Below are positions 18,918-28,225 of a stretch of DNA of 64,000 nt, piece after piece. The notes below the pieces were generated by a model. The model saw only the letters and a program-made list of their open reading frames with translations. It ran no database searches and was not told the DNA's origin. Origin of the DNA: Crocosphaera sp. (GTDB taxonomy: Bacteria; Cyanobacteriota; Cyanobacteriia; Cyanobacteriales; Microcystaceae); NCBI RefSeq assembly GCF_030064895.1, contig NZ_JASJEB010000009.1:21818-85817 (forward strand), read 5' to 3'. The position numbers and the translations under genes were made by a program. Every line of letters begins with the position of its first letter. Position 1 is the stretch's first letter.

Positions 18918-19290
18918 AATCTATTAAACCTGAATTATTTAATAAATAATTATAGCATTTATTTGAGTTATATAATATTACAAAAAATAATTAAGACACA
19001 TATATTTTTGTTTTAACGAACAGGGAACAGAAAAAAATAATATAATCTCTTAATATTCATTCTTAGGATTATATCATTGGTGATAATTAATTTTTAATAA
19101 GCTGCTTTACCAAAACTTAAATAACGCTTATTCTTTTTTTTATCTACAACTTATAGCATTGATTTGTTATGAATTGAAGTGAGTTTCAAGGACAAATATT
19201 TAGATTTTTTTAATGGGAAACACCATTGATTTTATCTAAGAAATTGTCTTATTGAAATGAACTAAAATTTACACTTACTCCTCAAATTCA
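18918..19290. other. Intergenic region before the RTX nucleotidase
   Basis: A 373-base AT-rich stretch holding one short GAACAGGGAACAG heptamer remnant near 19019 but no gene. I looked for tandem Pho-box octamers (CTTAACCT-like), which a phosphate-scavenging enzyme might have, and did not find a convincing set. Confidence 0.45.
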
Positions 19291-22251
19291 ATGGTAGCAA
19301 CCGACATATTTATTTCCGAATATATTGAAGGAACTTCCTTCAATAAAGCTTTAGAATTGTTTAATAGTACAGGGGGTGTAATTGATCTATTAGCAAGTAA
19401 TTACACCCTAGAACTTTACTCCAATGGAAGAAGTTACCCGATAGTATCTCATACCTTTGACCCTGGGACAAGGAATGCTGGTATTACCATCACGGGAACA
19501 CCTCAAGTGTTGGAACAAGGAGAAACCACCGATACTTACACCATTGCCTTAGATACCACACCCACAGGAACCGTTCAAGTTCAAGTCGCCGCAGCCGATG
19601 GACAAACGCGCCTTAGCATCGATGGCATTAACTTTTCTAATTTATTAACTCTTAGTTTAACCGATACCAATGCAACTACTGTCACTGTTCAAGCAGTGGA
19701 TGATAATGTTGCGGAAACGTTACTACACGCAGGAAACATTACCCATTCCATTGTTAGTAGTGGAGATCCCAATTATTCCCAGAGCTTAACTCCCATTGCC
19801 GACCAAACCGTTGACATTATGGACAACGATACTACCCCCACCCTCATTCATGATATTCAAGGGACTGTTGACCCTTATCGCAGTTCTGACCACGATCCCA
19901 TTATTGTTGGTTTAGATTTAGACTCTAACACCACCAATGAGCCATTTACCCTACAATTATTCCATGCGGCTGACCAAGAAGCAGGAATTACAGCCCTAGA
20001 TGATGCACCTCGGTTTAGTGCAGTTTTAAACGCTTTACGAAACCAAGACATCGATAATGACGGAGAGGCAGGATTTGAAAATACCTTAACCCTCTCCTCA
20101 GGGGATGCTTTTATTTCCGGATTATTTTTCGATGCTAGTCAGGAAGTTTTCGGTGGTCAAGGTCGTGGAGATATCCTCATTCAAAACGAATTGGGCTTTC
20201 AAGCGATCGCAATTGGTAACCATGAATTTGACGATGGTACAGGGACTCTACGAAATTTAATTCTCCCCGACACAGAAGGCTACGAAGGCACACAATTTCC
20301 CTATCTAAGTGCCAATATAGACTTTAGTGGAGAGGATAATCTAGATGATTTAGTGGTGGCCAACGGACAAGAGGCCAGCAGTATTCCCAATTCCATCGCT
20401 GAAAACACCATCATTACCCTTGATAGTGGGGAAAGAATTGGTGTAGTTGGTGCAGTAACTCCCACCCTACCAATAATCACTACTTCAGGAAACTCAACGG
20501 TTTCCCCGAGTCTTCCTTGGGATCCAAACAATGATGCTGATTTAAACGCTTTAGCAGCCGAAATTCAAACCTCAGTTGACGCTTTACTGGCAGATAATTC
20601 GGACATCGATAAGGTTATTTTACTGGCACATATGCAGCAAATTGAGGTGGAATTAGCCTTAGCTGAACGTCTCAGTGATGTGGATATTATTGTTGCTGGT
20701 GGTTCCAATACTCGCTTATTCGATAGCAATGACCGACCAAGGGCTGGAGATGAGCAGCAAGGGGATTATCCCATCTTTAGTACCGATGTGGATGGTAATC
20801 CAGTAGCGGTTGTCAACACAGATGGTAATTACAGATATGTGGGACGTTTGGTCATTGACTTTGATAGTAACGGTCATATCATCGAAAATAGCTATGATCC
20901 CAATGTTAGTGGGGCTTATGCTACCGATGAACAAGGGGTTGAAGATGTTGGGGGAACAGGTCTGGAAGACCCGGAAATTGTAGAAATCACCAATCAGTTA
21001 CGAGAGGTAATTGTTGCCCAAGAAAGCAACGTTTTCGGTGTTAGTCGTCAATTTCTCAATGGAAACCGTTCTGGGGGGGAAACAGACGGTGTAAGAAACC
21101 AAGAAACTAATTTAGGTAATTTAACCGCCGATGCTAATTTAGCTATTGCGCAACAAAGCGATGCTAGTACGGTCATTAGTTTCAGGAATGGGGGGGGAAT
21201 TAGGGCTTCAATTGGTCGTACTGTTGTTCCAACTGGTTCTACAGGTGATGTGGTGCGAACGGTTACCGAGGCAGTACCGGATGCCAATAAACCAGAAGGG
21301 GGAATTTCACAGGCTGATATTGCCAATACCTTAGCATTCAACAATGGCTTAACCCTGGTAACGGTTACGGCACAAGAATTATTAGATATTCTCGAACACG
21401 GGGTGTCTGATAGCACCAATAACCCCACCAGTTCTCAAGGTCGTTTTCCTCAAGTGGGTGGACTTTCTTTTAGTTTTGATTTAACCCAACCAAATGACAG
21501 CCGAATTCAATCTTTAGCAATTAAGGATGAAAATGGTGTGACAACGGATGTGGTTGTGGAAAATGGAGCATTAGTAGGAGATCCTAATCGGACTTTCCGC
21601 ATGGTAACATTGGGCTTTTTAGCCAATGGTGGGGATGGTTACAACATTCCTCAAACTGATCGCGTGGATTTATCCGATTCTGCTAATGAAATCTTTACCG
21701 GAGAGGCGACATTTGCCCCGGATGGGACAGAACAAGATGCGTTGGCGGAATATCTCAAGGATAATTTCTTTGATACACCCTACACCGAGAAAGATGTCAC
21801 CCGTGAGTTCGATACTCGTATTCAAAATCTCAACTTCCGTAGCGATACGGCCCTGTTATCTAACATTACAGGTACTGCAGGACGAGATAGCTTAACGGGA
21901 ACTGCATTTGATGATGTCATCACAGGTTTGCAAGGTCGAGACACCATTACTACCCTTGCAGGAAACGATCGCATTGTTTACACCCAAATTGGCGATCGCT
22001 CAGACACTATTACGGATTTTGAGGTGGGAAGCGATGTCATCGATTTGTCTCAACTGTTAGACAGTGTGGGTTATACAGGAACAGACGCAATTGCGGATGG
22101 ATATCTCGGTTTCCGCAGTCGAGGCAGCAGTAACAGCATTATCACTTTTGATAGCGATGGATCTGGCGGTCCTGGTCGTGCATCCTCCTACATCCTTGTA
22201 CAAGGTGTCAGTGTTGTTGACATAAATAACTCCAGTAACTTTGTTTTCTAA
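19291..22251 (+). CDS. RTX-type 5'-nucleotidase/metallophosphatase, probable internal-deletion derivative of an ExeM-like protein
   Basis: 986 residues. Order: start of a lamin-tail-like domain (ISEYIEGTSFNKALELFN, cut short near residue 50), a Calx-beta-like domain (about 65-180), LIHDIQG joined directly to DPYRSSDHDPIIVGLDLD, then a 5'-nucleotidase: HAADQEAG, SGDAFISG, GNHEFDDG, LAHMQQ and a divergent GGSNTR where GGHSHT is usual, followed by the C-terminal substrate domain (residues about 560-840) and an RTX-like calcium block, GLQGRDTITTLAGNDRI (about 870-960). The RTX part predicts type I secretion; there is no signal peptide. The GGSNTR form occurs, as I recall, in cyanobacterial PhoA-like atypical phosphatases. 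SDHDP is the end of an exonuclease-endonuclease-phosphatase domain whose body is absent. Likely role: extracellular phosphate scavenging. Confidence 0.8.
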   Translation: MVATDIFISEYIEGTSFNKALELFNSTGGVIDLLASNYTLELYSNGRSYPIVSHTFDPGTRNAGITITGTPQVLEQGETTDTYTIALDTTPTGTVQVQVAAADGQTRLSIDGINFSNLLTLSLTDTNATTVTVQAVDDNVAETLLHAGNITHSIVSSGDPNYSQSLTPIADQTVDIMDNDTTPTLIHDIQGTVDPYRSSDHDPIIVGLDLDSNTTNEPFTLQLFHAADQEAGITALDDAPRFSAVLNALRNQDIDNDGEAGFENTLTLSSGDAFISGLFFDASQEVFGGQGRGDILIQNELGFQAIAIGNHEFDDGTGTLRNLILPDTEGYEGTQFPYLSANIDFSGEDNLDDLVVANGQEASSIPNSIAENTIITLDSGERIGVVGAVTPTLPIITTSGNSTVSPSLPWDPNNDADLNALAAEIQTSVDALLADNSDIDKVILLAHMQQIEVELALAERLSDVDIIVAGGSNTRLFDSNDRPRAGDEQQGDYPIFSTDVDGNPVAVVNTDGNYRYVGRLVIDFDSNGHIIENSYDPNVSGAYATDEQGVEDVGGTGLEDPEIVEITNQLREVIVAQESNVFGVSRQFLNGNRSGGETDGVRNQETNLGNLTADANLAIAQQSDASTVISFRNGGGIRASIGRTVVPTGSTGDVVRTVTEAVPDANKPEGGISQADIANTLAFNNGLTLVTVTAQELLDILEHGVSDSTNNPTSSQGRFPQVGGLSFSFDLTQPNDSRIQSLAIKDENGVTTDVVVENGALVGDPNRTFRMVTLGFLANGGDGYNIPQTDRVDLSDSANEIFTGEATFAPDGTEQDALAEYLKDNFFDTPYTEKDVTREFDTRIQNLNFRSDTALLSNITGTAGRDSLTGTAFDDVITGLQGRDTITTLAGNDRIVYTQIGDRSDTITDFEVGSDVIDLSQLLDSVGYTGTDAIADGYLGFRSRGSSNSIITFDSDGSGGPGRASSYILVQGVSVVDINNSSNFVF

Positions 22252-22537
22252 AAGGAGGCAGGAGTTGAAAGGCAGGAGGCAGGAGGGTTTTCCAGTCTTA
22301 ACCTATCAAGTTTGTCAAAGGGCTATCTAAAGCGGATTGGGTATTAACCCACATCTAACCGAAGACCACCAAGACAGGCTTTAGTTTAACTAAAAATTTT
22401 CCCTCCTGTTCCCCTCCTGGAAGGGGTTAGGGGTGGGTTGTCCCCTGCCTTTTGCCTCTCCCGAAGGGCTATTAGTTTCTGGAAACGTCTAATTTTCTCA
22501 TTTCGTACTATTTCAAGCACAAAAAAAGGAATCATCC
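22252..22537. other. Repeat-rich gap with AGGCAGGAG tracts
   Basis: After the nucleotidase stop there is a G-rich stretch with repeated GGCAGGAG units (22254-22290) and a C-rich CCTCCTGTTCCCCTCCTGG stretch near 22405, which resembles the cores of TATAGCA-type elements elsewhere. No gene is seen. Confidence 0.5.
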
Positions 22538-23080
22538 ATGAATAATTTTGCTAAATTTACCACTGCTTCTATTTTCGCCTTGGGTTTATCTACTATCAAT
22601 GTTTCCAACGTCCATGCAGCAACTATAACTTATGATATTAGTGGTTCAATTGAGACTGGAGAACCTTCTTTAATTGGTACAAATTATACAGGACAAGTTA
22701 CTTTTGATGATCTGACAGAAGAGGTAACATCAGTGACGTTCAATATTTTAGGATCAACTTTTGATGAAACTGATGCAGACATAACACCAGCAGTTGTGTT
22801 TGATGGAGATATTTTCTTAGGCTTAGAATATACAGTTACCGTAGTCGATGCGGCCTTTGAGTTAGCTAGTTTCACTTTGTCTACAGGATTTGATCCATTA
22901 GACGCACTTTTTGACTATATTCCTCGAACTGGGGACGCAGGTGATGGTCTAGTTACCTATACACTTGTCGATACTTCTGATACTTTTAATACTTCTGTGC
23001 CTGAACCTTCTTCTGTAATTAGTTTAATTGCATTAGGTTTATCTGGTGTTGCTTTTTCCCTCAAAAAAAGGTCTAGCTGA
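22538..23080 (+). CDS. PEP-CTERM sorting-domain protein
   Basis: 180 residues. An N-terminal signal peptide ends near VHAA. The C terminus has the PEP-CTERM signature: VPEPSSVISLIALGLSGVAF, a hydrophobic helix, then a basic end, KKRSS. Such proteins are exported and processed by an exosortase system and are linked to extracellular matrix in several bacteria. The middle is a beta-rich acidic domain with no cysteine. The partner exosortase is not in this window. The stop codon abuts a TATAGCA-type element. Confidence 0.8.
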   Translation: MNNFAKFTTASIFALGLSTINVSNVHAATITYDISGSIETGEPSLIGTNYTGQVTFDDLTEEVTSVTFNILGSTFDETDADITPAVVFDGDIFLGLEYTVTVVDAAFELASFTLSTGFDPLDALFDYIPRTGDAGDGLVTYTLVDTSDTFNTSVPEPSSVISLIALGLSGVAFSLKKRSS

Positions 23081-23183
23081 TAGCAGTTTTCGGTTGAGTG
23101 AGTGTGGGGAGTGTGGGAGGGTTGGGAAGTGTGGGTAGTATTTTTCTTTGAGTTTGTAATCTATGCAAATGAAAATTGCTATA
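23080..23183. mobile_element. MITE-like element, TAGCAGTTTTC family
   Basis: TAGCAGTTTTC at the left and GAAAATTGCTA at the right are inverted. The core has GTGTGGGGA-type repeats and TTTGTAATCTATGCA near the right end. The element at 24655-24768 shares both ends and the inner TGTAATCTAT sequence. It begins right at the stop of the PEP-CTERM gene. Confidence 0.65.
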
Positions 23184-23398
23184 AATACTTACCAACCTTA
23201 GTTCGACATAAGGAAATTGATAGAGAATTGGCAAAATTGACAAGTCTCAAACCCTAATGATTTCGTTGCTAAAATTATAACTCCGAACTCCTAACTCCTA
23301 ACACCGAACTCAGGTTACCAGTTATGAATTGCTTGAGTTAATTAAATTATGTTATCTTTAATAGGCAATTTTATCTTCTAGTAAAAGGTGATTTAACT

Positions 23399-24649
23399 TT
23401 GAGCAATTCATTGGATATTATTATTATTGGAGGAGGTGCAGCAGGATTTTTTGCAGGGATTATTTGCGCTGAAACTTATCCTCATAGTCGTGTGACTATT
23501 ATTGAAGCAAGTGCCAAAGTTTTGGGGAAAGTTCGTATTTCTGGGGGAGGACGCTGTAATGTTACTAATCATTGTTTTGAACCGGCACAATTAGTAACTT
23601 ATTATCCCCGTGGTGGTCGTGAACTAAGAGGTGCATTTACTCGTTTTCAGCCCCGAGATATAATCAATTGGTTCGCGAAAAAAGGGGTCAGTTTAAAAAC
23701 AGAAGCAGATAACCGTGTTTTTCCTATAAGCGATGATTCTCAAACTATTGTTAATTGTTTAATGAAAGCAGCAGAGAATGCGAAAATAAATATAAAAATC
23801 AAGTCACAAGTAGTAGCTATACAGTCAGAAAATAAACTATTTAACGTCAGATTAAAACAAGGAGAAAGCTTAAAATGTGCGCGGATATTACTAGCAACAG
23901 GCAGTAGTACTGTGGGTTATAAATTAGCTCAATCTCTAGGTCATGAAATTATTACTCCCATTCCATCTTTATTTACATTTAAAATTAAAGATTCACGTTT
24001 TAAAGGCTTAGAAGGTATTGCAGTTAATTCCGTGGGATTAAAATTAAAATTGTCTGGCAAAGGAAAAAAACAAACTATTCAACAGTCAGGCTCTCTATTA
24101 ATTACTCATTGGGGTATTAGCGGTTTTGGAGTTCTAAAATTGTCAGCATTTGGTGCAAAAATATTGGCGGAAAATAACTATAAAATGTCCCTATTAATCA
24201 ATTGGCTTTTCCCAAATAACCCTCAACAAGTCGAAGAAAAGTTACTCAAAATTAAAGCAAGAAATAACCAATCTAGACAACAAATCTCTTCTTTCTGTCC
24301 TCTTCCTTTACCAAAAAGACTTTGGCAAAGAATTCTAGAGTATCTATCTATTGATACTCAAAAAAAATGGTCTGAACTTTCCAAAAATGAAATAATTAAA
24401 CTCGCTAAAGAATTAGCGCAAGGAGAGTATAAAATTCTAGGCAAGGGTGTTTTTAAAGATGAGTTTGTAACCTGTGGAGGAGTAAAATTAAAAGAAGTTA
24501 ATTTTTCAACAATGGAAAGTAAAATTTGTCCCAATTTATACTTAGCTGGAGAAGTTTTAGACATTGATGGAGTGACCGGAGGGTTTAATTTTCAAAGTGC
24601 TTGGACTACTGGATATTTAGCTGGATTAGCTTTAGGTAAATCTCAATAA
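23399..24649 (+). CDS. HI0933/YhiN-type FAD-dependent oxidoreductase
   Basis: 416 residues. The N terminus SLDIIIIGGGAAGFFAGIIC is a dinucleotide-binding fold, followed by KVRISGGGRCNVTNHCF, the fingerprint of the HI0933/YhiN family. The C-terminal FAD contact FKDEFVTCGGVKLKEVNF and LYLAGEVLDIDGVTGGFNFQ is also present. The substrate is unknown; the family is widespread and called NAD(P)/FAD-dependent oxidoreductase. The start is TTG at 23399, with AAAGGTG about 9 bases upstream; no ATG lies before the flavin fingerprint. Confidence 0.85.
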   Translation: MSNSLDIIIIGGGAAGFFAGIICAETYPHSRVTIIEASAKVLGKVRISGGGRCNVTNHCFEPAQLVTYYPRGGRELRGAFTRFQPRDIINWFAKKGVSLKTEADNRVFPISDDSQTIVNCLMKAAENAKINIKIKSQVVAIQSENKLFNVRLKQGESLKCARILLATGSSTVGYKLAQSLGHEIITPIPSLFTFKIKDSRFKGLEGIAVNSVGLKLKLSGKGKKQTIQQSGSLLITHWGISGFGVLKLSAFGAKILAENNYKMSLLINWLFPNNPQQVEEKLLKIKARNNQSRQQISSFCPLPLPKRLWQRILEYLSIDTQKKWSELSKNEIIKLAKELAQGEYKILGKGVFKDEFVTCGGVKLKEVNFSTMESKICPNLYLAGEVLDIDGVTGGFNFQSAWTTGYLAGLALGKSQ

Positions 24650-24654
24650 TTCTA

Positions 24655-24768
24655 ATAGCAGTTTTCAATTTATTGTATTCATATTTCCTTTGAGTAATGT
24701 GCGGAGTGTCGGGAGTGTCGGGAGTCTTGACATTTTAATCTGTAATCTATACATAAGAAAACTGCTAT
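24655..24768. mobile_element. MITE-like element, TAGCAGTTTTC family
   Basis: TAGCAGTTTTC and GAAAACTGCTA are perfect 11-base inverted ends. The core holds GAGTGTCGG repeats and TCTGTAATCTATACAT, matching the element at 23080-23183. It sits between the flavoprotein gene and the pebA promoter region; a half-copy (CATAGCAGTTTTCATTTC) is at 35575-35592 near cpeB. Confidence 0.7.
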
Positions 24769-24800
24769 AAGTGCGAATTATTGCATTATTATTTTCTTAT

Positions 24801-24839
24801 ATTACGAATTGTGACTTTCTGGGTGAAAAATGAGACAGA
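24801..24839 (+). promoter_or_regulatory. 39-bp shared element upstream of pebA, candidate CpeR-response site
   Basis: ATTAC-GAAT-TGTGACTTTCT, seven bases, then AAATGAGACAGA, at 54 bases before the pebA start. Position for position it matches 35709-35747 upstream of cpeB, with the same 7-base spacer, while flanking DNA differs. In Fremyella both pebAB and cpeBA need CpeR for expression, and a cpeR gene is in this cluster. The assignment to CpeR is inference. Confidence 0.7.
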
Positions 24840-24893
24840 GGGGACGGTTTTTATTTATCTTCAGGAAAGGTTTTACTATCTCTTCTTCAGTTT

Positions 24894-25622
24894 ATGTTTC
24901 AGCCTTTTCTTCAACACCTAGAAAAAGAACTGTTTAGTCGCTTTGAACTAACAAGCAGACCAATTACCCCAGAATTAGAGTTCAAAATCAGCGAACGGGG
25001 TAAAAATCCAGCCATGATTGAAAGTTGGTGTTATCAATGTCCCCAGTTGCGAAAAATACGCTACACTTACATTAATGCTGGAGAAACTGCCCAAATTTTT
25101 AATAGTGTTATTTATCCAAGCCATCAGTATGATTTACCTTTACTGGGTATTGATTTTTTATCTTTTGGGCAGAAAAAAATCTTAGTTGTTTTAGATTTTC
25201 AACCCTTATTTCGTGACCCAGATTATTTAGAAAAATATATTGAACCAATAGCACCTATACGGGCAAAATATAATGAATTAGCGCAAGATTTAGAAATGAA
25301 GTTTTATGATTCTAATCAATATTTTTCACCCTATTTATTATTCGCAAAAACTGATGCGCAGACCGTTGTGGAAAGACTTTTTCCTGCTTATCAAGAATAT
25401 CTCCAATTATATTGGCAACTGGTAGAACAAGCTGAACCAAAGACAGATTCAAACGAAATTGAACGGATCATCCAAGCACAAAAAGATTATGATCAATATA
25501 GTGCAGAAAGAGATCCTGCCTCGGGACTATTTAATAGCTATTTTGGTCATGAATGGTCTGAAGAATTTCTCCATAACTTTTTGTTTGAAGATTCTGTTGC
25601 CGTTGCTGTCAAAAAAAGTTAA
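24894..25622 (+). CDS. pebA: 15,16-dihydrobiliverdin:ferredoxin oxidoreductase PebA
   Basis: 242 residues. Reduces biliverdin IX-alpha to 15,16-dihydrobiliverdin with electrons from ferredoxin, the first step toward phycoerythrobilin. Ferredoxin-dependent bilin reductase features are IESWCYQCPQLRKIRYTYIN, the substrate strand YDLPLLGIDFLSFGQKK and LVVLDFQPLFRDPDYLEKYI, which includes a conserved Asp. Length fits the PebA family (about 235-240). The gene starts 108 bases before pebB, which the same transcript probably covers. Confidence 0.9.
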   Translation: MFQPFLQHLEKELFSRFELTSRPITPELEFKISERGKNPAMIESWCYQCPQLRKIRYTYINAGETAQIFNSVIYPSHQYDLPLLGIDFLSFGQKKILVVLDFQPLFRDPDYLEKYIEPIAPIRAKYNELAQDLEMKFYDSNQYFSPYLLFAKTDAQTVVERLFPAYQEYLQLYWQLVEQAEPKTDSNEIERIIQAQKDYDQYSAERDPASGLFNSYFGHEWSEEFLHNFLFEDSVAVAVKKS

Positions 25623-25729
25623 CGCTTAATTTTTTAGATAGTTGCATTACTTTTCTAGCTACAAAATTGAGCGAACTTTTGTTAATTGTCAATTATTAAT
25701 TGTGCCAATATTATTAAATTTCTAATCCT

Positions 25730-26470
25730 ATGACCCTCTACAAACCTTTTTTAGACTATGCTATCTCTCTAATGCAAGACAAACTTTCCTTGCAACCTTA
25801 TCCCATTCCTCAAGGGTTTGAGAAAAAAGAAGAGATGACAGGGAAAGGAAAAAAGCAGCAAAGGGTTGTCACTACCAGCTATGCTTTTAAATCTCCCAAA
25901 CTAAGACAAATTCGAGCTGCTCACATCGAAGGGGGTGGTTCCCTACAAGTTCTCAATTTTGTCATCTTCCCACAGTTAAATTATAATTTACCCTTTTTTG
26001 GCGCAGATTTAGTTACATTGCCCGGGGGTCATCTCATTGCCTTGGATATGCAGCCATTATTCCACGATCAAGCCTATCAAAAGCAATATACAGAGCCAAT
26101 CTTACCCCTTTTCCAAAGCCATCAACAACATTTACCCTGGGGGGGAGATTTTCCAGAAGACGCAAAACCCTTCTTTTCTCCAGCATTCCTATGGACTCGT
26201 CCCCAAGAAACACAAGTGGTAGAAACAAGAGTTTTTCAAGCTTTTAAGGACTATCTCCAAGCTTATTTGGATTTTGTGGAGCAAGCAAAACCAATTACTG
26301 ATAGTCAAGGACTCGAAGATATTCTGCAAGCACAAAGGCGTTATATTGGCTATCGTGCGGAGAAAGATCCGGCTAGGGGGATGTTTACTCGTCTCTATGG
26401 GGAAGCATGGACAGAAGAGTATATTCATGGATTTCTGTTTGACTTAGAACGCCAACTGGTTGCGGTTTAG
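25730..26470 (+). CDS. pebB: Phycoerythrobilin:ferredoxin oxidoreductase PebB
   Basis: 246 residues. Reduces dihydrobiliverdin to phycoerythrobilin, with substrate passed from PebA. Motifs: [60 protein letters not shown]. It has about a quarter of its residues in common with PebA in the shared strands, as expected for the two family members. The gene follows pebA in the same direction. The insert [11 protein letters not shown] near residue 40 is typical of PebB. Confidence 0.9.
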   Translation: MTLYKPFLDYAISLMQDKLSLQPYPIPQGFEKKEEMTGKGKKQQRVVTTSYAFKSPKLRQIRAAHIEGGGSLQVLNFVIFPQLNYNLPFFGADLVTLPGGHLIALDMQPLFHDQAYQKQYTEPILPLFQSHQQHLPWGGDFPEDAKPFFSPAFLWTRPQETQVVETRVFQAFKDYLQAYLDFVEQAKPITDSQGLEDILQAQRRYIGYRAEKDPARGMFTRLYGEAWTEEYIHGFLFDLERQLVAV

Positions 26471-26728
26471 TAATTGAGGGAAACGAAAAACATATTAAGT
26501 TTTTTGACAAAACTGTACTTTAAACACCCTTGATGCCATAAGCTCGAGACTAATAAAAATTGAGTTAACAGTCAAAAACGGAATTCGAGTAGGGAAAAAG
26601 GATCAAGAATTAGTTGGATTTTGAAACCTGATACTAGCAATAGTTTAAGCCTGATTCTAACCATCTAAGACAGTTGCTTTTTCTTCTCTTGAAACTCCCA
26701 TTTTATACCCAATACACTTTCTGAAATT

Positions 26729-27475
26729 ATGACAATACCCCTACTCAGCTATTCCCCCACCAGTCAAAACCAACGGGTCTCCGGCTTTGAAGTCTTTGGT
26801 GACGAACAACCCAGAAACTACAACACAGATAATCTTCTCTCACCTGCTGATATGGATAATTTAATCCAAGCAGCCTACCGACAGATTTTTAACGAGCAGC
26901 AACTCCTAGAGTATAACCGCCAAAAAGCCTTAGAATCTCAACTAAGATATGGTCAAATCACGGTAAGGGATTTTATTCGGGGGCTATTGCTTTCTGAACC
27001 CTTTGTTATGCGCAATTATCAACCTAATAGTAACTATCGGTTTGTAGACATGTGCGTCCAACGGGTTTTAGGACGGAATGTTTACAGCGAGCAAGAAAAA
27101 ATGGCTTGGTCTATTGTCATCGCCACTAAAGGTTTAGGAGGGTTTGTTGACGACTTGCTAAACAGTGAAGAATACCTCAATAACTTTGGCGACGATACTG
27201 TTCCCTACCAACGGCGGCGGATTTTGCCGAGTCGGTCTCAAGGGGAGTTACCCTTTGCCCGTATGCCTCGATACGGAGCCGACTACCGCGCTAAATTAGA
27301 GGAAATCGGCTATTTCCGTCCTCTACAACCTGCTTATTACTGGAAATGGCAGCAGCCTCCTTATCCAGCATGGGTTCGTTTGATAGGTAAAGTCATTACT
27401 CTGGGCGGGGCTGCGTTATTAACCATTCTTGTAATTGCAACTGCCCTGGCCGCCTGGGGTATCATTCGTCTCTAA
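26729..27475 (+). CDS. cpcL: CpcL (CpcG2)-type phycobilisome rod linker with C-terminal membrane helix
   Basis: 248 residues. The N-terminal half is a phycobilisome linker domain ([75 protein letters not shown]), which is the CpcG class of rod-core linkers. Residues about 215-248 ([20 protein letters not shown]...) form a transmembrane helix, the mark of CpcL, which anchors rod-only phycobilisomes in the thylakoid and feeds photosystem I. CpcG1-type core linkers lack this helix. Its location between the bilin-reductase genes and the lyase genes suggests membrane rods carrying phycoerythrin. Confidence 0.85.
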   Translation: MTIPLLSYSPTSQNQRVSGFEVFGDEQPRNYNTDNLLSPADMDNLIQAAYRQIFNEQQLLEYNRQKALESQLRYGQITVRDFIRGLLLSEPFVMRNYQPNSNYRFVDMCVQRVLGRNVYSEQEKMAWSIVIATKGLGGFVDDLLNSEEYLNNFGDDTVPYQRRRILPSRSQGELPFARMPRYGADYRAKLEEIGYFRPLQPAYYWKWQQPPYPAWVRLIGKVITLGGAALLTILVIATALAAWGIIRL

Positions 27476-27570
27476 TCAACTGAATTATTGACTAATTCCC
27501 TACCCATAAATATTCATATTTTGGGTGGGGATGAATGTCAATCAAGAAAAAATACACAGTGGAGAAAACT

Positions 27571-28152
27571 ATGAGTAGTCAATTAAGCGAAAGAGCTAAA
27601 CAATTAATTCCCAAAGCTAGAATCGTCAGTTTTAAGCGTTGGCAAAGCTCCTATTCAGATCAAGTATTGCAAATTTTTCAGCAAGCAGATGATCAAGGCC
27701 GCTATCTTACTGATGAAGACTTAGCGCAAATTAAAGCTCTCAACCCCGAGCAATCATCAGCAGTTGAAAACGCAAGATTGTTGCGAGATAACGCCGATTC
27801 AATTGTTAACTATGCCAGAGAACAAGTTTTAGCAACCTATCCTAACATTACAGAATTAGGTGGTGGTCTGTATCCCCCTCAAAGAGCAGAAGCTTGCTGG
27901 CGAGACTTCTGGCATTTTCTACGCTGTATCACCTATGGAATAGCCGGAAACAGTCCTCAATTTACTAGCCTAGAAGGACTTAAAAATATGGACTTGCTAT
28001 ATCAAGAATTACAAGTTCCTCTTAATGCCATGATTTGCGGCTTAGAAAACTTGAAAGTCTATAGCTTACAGCAATTTACACCTGAACAACAGCAGGAATT
28101 GAGTTCTTATTTTGACCATTTAATTGCTCATCTTCAGGAATTTCATAGATAA
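27571..28152 (+). CDS. Phycobiliprotein-like globin of unknown role
   Basis: 193 residues from ATG 27571, which has GGAG seven bases upstream; an in-frame ATG at 27535 would add 12 residues. The fold is that of the phycobilisome-protein family (globin-like). YPPQRAEACWRDFWHFLRCI aligns with the bilin site of CpeA ([16 protein letters not shown]), so Cys109 and Asp112 take the places of the bilin-binding Cys and its Asp. A second Cys is at 119. Sequence is otherwise far from alpha or beta subunits of phycocyanin or phycoerythrin. It may be a minor phycobiliprotein or assembly factor. It follows cpcL by about 95 bases and ends in a strong terminator. Confidence 0.75.
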   Translation: MSSQLSERAKQLIPKARIVSFKRWQSSYSDQVLQIFQQADDQGRYLTDEDLAQIKALNPEQSSAVENARLLRDNADSIVNYAREQVLATYPNITELGGGLYPPQRAEACWRDFWHFLRCITYGIAGNSPQFTSLEGLKNMDLLYQELQVPLNAMICGLENLKVYSLQQFTPEQQQELSSYFDHLIAHLQEFHR

Positions 28153-28170
28153 ACCTAGTCAAGACAAGAA

Positions 28171-28208
28171 TCTCCCGTGACAATCTGTCATTTAACGGGA
28201 GACTTTTT
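28171..28208 (+). terminator. Rho-independent terminator after the phycobiliprotein-like gene
   Basis: TCTCCCGT (28171-28178) pairs with ACGGGAGA (28195-28202), with a 16-base loop, and CTTTTTAT follows. It lies 18 bases after the stop at 28152. Confidence 0.85.
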
Positions 28209-28225
28209 ATATAAAATAGTAGGTT

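Noticed and set aside
26034..26428. Frames inside pebB on both strands
   Set aside because: They are shadows of the conserved pebB frame.
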